Shown here: positions 25,434 to 31,194 of the stretch, piece after piece | How positions within the stretch are numbered: position 1 is the stretch's first letter | Layout: every line of letters begins with the position of its first letter | Origin: Plakobranchus ocellatus | Taxonomy: Eukaryota > Mollusca > Gastropoda > Plakobranchidae | NCBI GenBank assembly: GCA_019648995.1 | Contig: BLXT01000847.1 | Location: 1,192,330 to 1,223,523, forward strand | Length of the DNA stretch: 31,194 nt | Direction: 5' to 3' | Program-made: the position numbers and the translations under genes | Notes under the pieces: model-generated | Databases searched by the model: none | What the model was told of the DNA's origin: nothing | Seen by the model: only the letters and a program-made list of their open reading frames with translations

Positions 25434-28400
25434 AAAATCTCATTTATGTAAGCATAAGCTTCACTTTCCATCAATCCATGCTTCTGCCTGATCGTTTATC
25501 ACTATAGGTTTAGGTATTACCATCCATTCTTCTGGCAACTAGTCCATCTGCCTGTCAACTTATCTATCCACTTACAGTTTTGGCAGTTCATGCACTTTGT
25601 TTATGCCCCTGTCTCGTTATATATGCATACTATTTACTTCTAGAGAAATGGCAAAAATCAAGTAAATAAATAAAAACGTACAAGTAGGCCATTTGATAAT
25701 TTATTACAGGGTTGGTTTCTACTATATATTGTATGCTGGTAGCTAAATTGGCTGTAATAAATATGTCGTAGGCATTAGCCTCATATCAGGTCAGACTGCC
25801 TTCTAACTATGCCAAGCAGAGAGAGATAATCTTACTGAATCATTTTATTTTAGACTTTGACATTCTGTGGCCTAGGAAAAGCCCTTTGCTGAAATTCCAG
25901 TGGTGAGCCTAACAAATTCTTAAAAAGCGTTATCTTGTCACCTAGTGCCACAGCACATTGCAGCTTTTTTTGCGACATTATTTTCTTAGATATTGGACAT
26001 TGTCTACAAACTGGCGACGCTTGTGTATATAGATATAATGTGGGTTTGTAACCAGTCAGTAATCCTTCCATCTATTCATTGTGAGCTCATCCCAAGTATT
26101 ATTGATTCTTCTAAACCACTTGTGAGAGAGCATTAATTTGTTCAACTGATGCGACAAAGAGTTTTCTAATAGGATTTAAATCTAGACATGAAGTGTGTGA
26201 CAAGTTTGGATCATTTTTTCTTTATTGGATTATGGAGCAAAAATCTAGATCTAGGATGTTGTACATTACTGGCACAATAGTGCCTGTATTTATCTGCATA
26301 TTTGCATAATATTTGTAAATATGTCGTCTTTCAGCTTTGTTCAGTCTAGATCTACCTTGTTGGCCAAATGTTGATGCCTTGTGAATGGTTTATTTTCTTA
26401 GCTTGTAGTGTTAAGCATTAGTCTGTCTTTTTATATCTTACTCTTCTAGATTGCTAGAAGGCTGATTTAATGTAAACAAGTTCTGTAAAGGCTCTGCTTT
26501 TTGCTTTTTAGACTATTCCATCATTCTAATTTTTCTTATTAAGTAACATATTATTTTCTGGATGTTCTCTCCCATTTTGCAGAGAGTTGATTGTGTTGAG
26601 GGGTTAGATCTATCAGTTACAGCCATAGATTATAGTGTACGATTGAGAACCAAATCCTGAGTTTAGGAGCACATGGTTAAGTAGGTTTATTTTTAGACAG
26701 CATAAAAATTTTGCACTACAATTTTTCTAGATTTAAAGTGATCATTAATTTATTGTTTCTGTTTCTTCGAGAAACCAAATCTTTTCTTTGATTCTGCAAT
26801 ATCTGAAGTTAATTCAAGTCCTTTTGTCTGCCTAAAATGACTCACTAGTCACCTGAGTTCTATTTTGTCTGGATCAAAATTATCATTTTGCATGATCATG
26901 TAATATGTTTATTTTATTCAACATTGTAAAGTGTTGCTGTTTTCTTTAAAGTGTTGATAAACTTTTCTTCTTTGCAAAATTTGGAGTTGAAGACCCTCTG
27001 TCTAATTAAAAAGCGAACTTTACCTGTGCTATTGTTGGCTGATGCACAACCATGAGAAATGCAGCCTTTTCTGTGAAATTGGCCTTATAAAAGGCCAGTG
27101 TAAAGGCTAAATTTTGTGTGAGTTTGTTCATCACTCTGCACCCTTTTGTTTTTTTTTCAGCCAACAAGCATCCAAATTCACTCAGTAGGCACTTTAAAAA
27201 ATTGAATCAAAATATTAAAAGCAGTATTGTATAATAGTTGCTCAAAAAAGTTTGCAGAAATGGATCAAGAATCTAATTTTATCAGTTACCACAATTCCAC
27301 TTCTGACTTTATTAGCCCTTTTTTCTATTTTAAAGTAGAAAATATACAGGTCTGCCTAAATATCAAAATTGAAAAGAGTATTCCAGAAGGGCAAAAAATG
27401 CGTATTTTTACAATTAAAAGAGTATTTTCGGGAAACACTTCTAAAATTATCTTCTTGGATCTATCACAACCAAGCCTGGAATAAAATTGACCAAGAGTTA
27501 CATCTGAAGTCAAAATTTGAAGTGGGCAGGTTTGAAAATAAAAATGGAAATTTTACAAGATTTTTAAAGCTATTAGAAATGTTGTATTTATAGCAAGTTT
27601 TTGTTACATTAATGAAACGCATCTGGACATCTCATGAATTTTAAAAATGAATTCTGGACATCTCATGAATTTTAAAAATGAATTTGGTCATCCTTGCTTA
27701 TTCTTTAATCTTTAAGCGTCACTTTTATACAGCTCAGCCACCATTATATTTGCAAACTTAATGGAATAACTGCACACAGACCTTCCAACCCAAAATTGTA
27801 CTTGAGAGTAATCCATACGCCTATTCAGAGTATTTTGGACTAGCTCGGGGTAATTGAAAATTCATGGACTTTTGCGAAGGGACGACATCTAATACAACCC
27901 TCGTAATGGTCAAAACCAGTTATATATAAATATGTTTTTTTTATTTTGTTTAATGTTCCTATATATCAATAAAGACCAAATCCATGATGTTTTGCACGAG
28001 TTGCATTTAAATAATCGATCAACTAGCTATGTGTAACACTTGAATTAAAATGAATCTTGTTTGTTAACACATGAATATAATTTTTGTTGCTTTTAAAGTA
28101 ACCAATTTTTGTAACCAATTCTATGAAGACTGGCCCTAGCTAAACTGACTTCACACTTTATTTGCAGGGCAATAACCCTAGCACACAATCTAAATTAACT
28201 AGTTAAAAACAAGAAAACGGAAAAACTATTTTCAATAAAAATTAATGATACCCTTTTTAAAAAATAATGCTGATATTTCAGCCTGGGTTGTTTCCCCTTT
28301 TTGCACTTCCATTGATTAGATTGTGTATTACTGTTTTGTTTTTTTTCTTCTAATAGCAAAAAGTGTTGAAAATGCTTCTATTTGTAAAATGTTCAGATAG

Positions 28401-28559
28401 GGTATAAATCATGTACGATATTCAATGTGTTTATGTCTGAATAGGCCTTGCTCTAGATCCAAGTCTACTAAGTTAGATCTAAGACCACTATCAAATGCTG
28501 ATAATACATCAAAAAATTTTAAAATCTGACGAAGATAGAAATAGATGTGCATCTTGATC
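25434..28559. other. AT-rich noncoding, probably intronic
   Basis: No exon was recognised. It includes a two-copy 31-bp tandem duplication at 27622-27683 and several AGATCTAGAT-like motifs (near 26247 and 26346). A 73-codon minus-strand frame at 25850-26071 resembles nothing I know. Confidence 0.55.
27622..27683. repeat. 31-bp tandem duplication, two copies
   Basis: TCTGGACATCTCATGAATTT and the 11 bases after it recur exactly 31 bp later (27622 and 27653). Confidence 0.85.
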
Positions 28560-29320
28560 TTGCTTAGAAAGAGAAGAGAGTGAGAGAGGGAGGGAGCAAG
28601 AGAGAGACACACTCACAGAGTGAGCAACAAAAGGGGGGCAGAGAGAGGCAGACAGGCATAGAGAGAGGAAATGAGAGGGAGAGTAAGAGAGACAGGGAGC
28701 AACAGAGAGAGACACACTGTATAGAAAGAGCAACAGAGGTAGACAGCAAGAGAGAGAAAGGGTAGTCAGACAGACTGACAGACAGAACGGGAAAAAGAGC
28801 GAGAGTGAGAGAGAGAAAGGCAGTCATACATAGATAGAGAGAGGCAGACAGGCATAGAGAGAGGGAATGAAAGGAAGAGTCAGAGAGACAGGGAGCAACA
28901 GAGAGAGACACTGTATAGAAAGAGCAACAGAGAGAGACAGCGAGAGAGAGAGAGAGGGTAGTCAGACAGACTGACAGACAGAATGGGAAAAAGAGCGAGA
29001 GTGAGAGAAAGGCAGTCATACATAGAAAGAGAGAGGCAGACAGGCATAGAGAGAGGGAATGAGAGGGAGAGTCAGAGAGACAGGGAGCAACAGAGAGAGA
29101 CACACTGTATAGAAAGAGCAACAGAGGGAGACAGCGAGAGAGAGAGAGAGAGAGGGTAGTCAGACAGACTGACAGACAGAACCGGAAAAAGAGCGAGAGT
29201 GAGAGAGAGAAAGGCAGTCAGGGGTGGGGGGGAGGCAGTCAGAGAGAGGGAGAGGGAGAAAAGCAGTCAGAAGGAGAGAGAGGAAGGGAGAGAAAGAAAG
29301 AGACAGGGCGACTGGCATAA
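28560..29320. repeat. GA-rich satellite-like array, about 194-bp units
   Basis: Purine-rich DNA contains long near-identical units. GCAGACAGGCATAGAGAGAG starts at 28648, 28844 and 29036, giving periods of 196 and 192 bp, and a degenerate fourth copy begins near 29210. Each unit includes GTCAGACAGACTGACAGACA and a GGGAGCAACAGAGAGAGACA block. The minus-strand frames rich in Ser, Leu and Cys are by-products of the repeat. Confidence 0.92.
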
Positions 29321-29425
29321 GAAAATAACGGGGAAAAGTTAATGAAAAGAGACATTCATATCGATGCTTATAACAAATATTAAAAAGAGAAGGAAAGCAT
29401 AAGCATAAGCGCGATAAAAGTGAAT

Positions 29426-29433
29426 GGGGGGGA

Positions 29434-29480
<47 letters not shown>
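29426..29480. repeat. (GA)n microsatellite with G-run edge
   Basis: A G run and GGAGAGG lead into about 40 bases of uninterrupted GA. It adjoins the larger GA-rich array and probably shares its origin. Confidence 0.93.
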
Positions 29481-29484
<4 letters not shown>

Positions 29485-30371
29485 ACTCGGTTGGTAGACT
29501 TCAATGCATTTTTTAACATAAGACCCATAAAAAAAAAAGATTTTTAAAAGTAAAGCCAGGTACCTTGGCTAGTATTATGGAGAATACAGTTTGTATCTAC
29601 AATTGTCTATCTGTTTGATCCTAAAAAGCATCCATAGTCGGCACATCCAGTTTCTCTGGTAACAGATCAAAGAATGACTAGAGGGTTGGGGAACAACCTT
29701 TGATTTCTTTGAATTGATCTTTTGCCGACATGGCTTACTACACTAAGCCTTGAACTGGATGTGCAAATACATGTACTACCATAGCTTACTTGTTTGCCTA
29801 TCAATGGAAAATGTAATTACACTGTATGGTTTTGTTTGTTTTTTTAATACCCTGCTCAGAGCTGGAATAAAAGGCTGTTGTTTTTTGGGGGGTTTTTTGT
29901 CTTTTTTAAACATTGGGTTAGAATTGGGCATTAGAGTTACAAGCTGTGGGGACAGTGAATAAGCATGGGATGAAACTTAGGAAATAAAGCAAAACAAAAC
30001 AAATTAAATTGACTATTGGAATAACGTGATGCAACACTGACTGCTGATTCTCAGTAGTACCGAAGATCCATAAAAAGAAAAAAAAAAGAAAAAAAAAAAG
30101 AAGAGGTCACAAAGTGGTTTTCATGATATTTCAGGACAGACTCTTTCTTTAATTGCGGGACACTTGGCAGACCTCTGATTGAAGGCTATAAAAACTACGC
30201 AAGCCTATTTGACCGATACAACTATTCACACAAAAATATGGCGATGAGCTTTAGACCAACACCGCGTTTTTTGTATCATGTAGAGAGAAAGAAAATCGCA
30301 GGAAATGGAAGATAAGATTCAGGAGATTCGTCTAGCCCCACTCAGCGTGATTTTCTTGGTGCTGAGCGTAA

Positions 30372-30409
30372 GGCGTAATTTTTTCCCTGTAGGTGTAATA
30401 AATTACGCC
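30372..30409. repeat. 10-bp perfect inverted repeat
   Basis: GGCGTAATTT (30372-30381) and AAATTACGCC (30400-30409) are separated by 18 bases. Related GCGTAA words flank both sides (GAGCGTAA before, AAGCGTAAT after), so this may be the core of a small foldback element. Confidence 0.7.
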
Positions 30410-30822
30410 GAAAGCGTAATGTTGGCAAGTCTGCTGCACAGCTAGAAAGATGAGCACACAAAAAAATCTTTAGAATATTTATGTCATCATTCATGCCACA
30501 TCTGAAAGCAGGGTTTGAACTTTATTAGATTTGGCATACCCTTTTGTTTTTTTTCTAATCTGTTGTATTAAGTTTCAACTAGTACACTAAAATCATTTAT
30601 TTTCACAAGGCCAGTTTTGCAAGTGCCATATGAACTTTTAAGTTGAAAAAGTTTGTCACAACAACTCTATCTGGCCCAAAAATCTAAGTTTAATTCTCTA
30701 GGACATAACAGATGAGCCTATTCAGAGCAATTGAAAGGGATTTTGTCGAACCTGATATTCGTGTCTAGAAATGCAGGCAAGTTTTCAATTTTAATATATA
30801 CAGGTTCCCCACCAAATCCTTG

Positions 30823-30860
30823 AAATTTTTTTCAAGACCCCAAATTTTTTTCAAGACCCC
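30823..30860. repeat. 19-bp tandem pair
   Basis: AAATTTTTTTCAAGACCCC occurs twice in direct succession. Confidence 0.85.
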
Positions 30861-31194
30861 TGTTCACAAGTTCAAAAAAGGTCACCACGCAGAAAAAAAA
30901 AACAAACAGGCTGTATACGTAAGTACCATATTCTTAGACATATTTTGTCTATTATTCCTCAATCAACACTTAAGGTAACACAAAAGATGTTACAATTTAT
31001 TTTAGTTTGACATCTAATCTCTTGAAATTTTTTATATCTGTGATTGTAACAGCCTCTCTTGATTCTTCTATAACTTCTTCATCCAGAAGGGCCTTGTTTA
31101 TTTATGTCACTTGGAGGAAAGTGCAATACTGATCATACCCCTTTCGATCCTCGTATCCAATAGAAAGTGTGTGTGTGTGGTTTTGGGGGGGGGG

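Larger units (their letters stand above)
29481..31194. other. Noncoding end of window
   Basis: No gene was recognised. It contains a 10-bp perfect inverted repeat (30372-30409), a 19-bp tandem pair (30823-30860), and a GTGTGTGTG run followed by a G homopolymer at the end. The upstream mannosidase exons were looked for here and not found. Confidence 0.55.

Noticed and set aside
25850-26071. 73-codon minus-strand frame upstream of the mannosidase exons
   Set aside because: It does not match the expected preceding mannosidase segment and shows no convincing splice sites or family motif.
28564-29121. 185-codon Ser/Leu/Cys-rich minus-strand frame
   Set aside because: It lies wholly in the GA-rich tandem array. 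Its repetitive composition is a by-product of the DNA repeat.
31171-31194. GT run plus G homopolymer at the window end, possible telomere-like sequence
   Set aside because: It is not TTAGGG. It looks like a microsatellite or low-quality contig end.

Overview
This is an AT-rich, intron-bearing, repeat-laden animal genomic window containing one clearly recognisable host gene fragment. The sequence suggests an invertebrate metazoan. A Ty3/gypsy relic, TTAA-flanked piggyBac-like relics and many microsatellites fit a mollusc such as a gastropod or bivalve, but the species assignment is inference. A run of four N at 9017-9020 marks an assembly gap.

Left end (1-2607): a broken Ty3/gypsy retrotransposon lies on the minus strand at about 514-1377. 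It has an integrase-like stretch followed, in the non-canonical order, by an RNase H-like stretch. It is followed closely by a minisatellite of 30-bp units (1576-2607), whose older part shows a four-unit, roughly 118-120 bp higher-order period.

Middle (2608-19958): mostly AT-rich noncoding DNA. Within it I see a TTAA-flanked short inverted-repeat element (5550-6430) with a frameshifted acidic reading frame, a perfect 12-bp hairpin (13984-14014), and a more GC-rich patch (about 17190-18280) with three short or unassigned open frames. Part of the right side may be the 3' UTR of the next gene.

Right half (19959-31194): the last four coding exons of a minus-strand class I alpha-1,2-mannosidase (glycoside hydrolase family 47, Golgi MAN1A/MAN1B-type) lie at 23136-23244, 22375-22479, 20963-21135 and 19959-20192. 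They join in frame for 206 codons plus a stop, and one intron has a GC-AG boundary. A TAG/TGG microsatellite sits in the second intron from the 3' end. The intron or flank upstream of the first visible exon holds a second TTAA-flanked element (24357-25433) with a short acidic transposase-like N-terminal frame, a GA-rich array of roughly 194-bp units (28560-29320) and a pure GA run. No exon for the N-terminal half of the mannosidase was found before the window ends.

No RNA gene, CRISPR array or prokaryote-type operon was found. The most checkable unusual items are the two piggyBac-like relics, the domain-order-inverted gypsy relic and the GC-AG intron.
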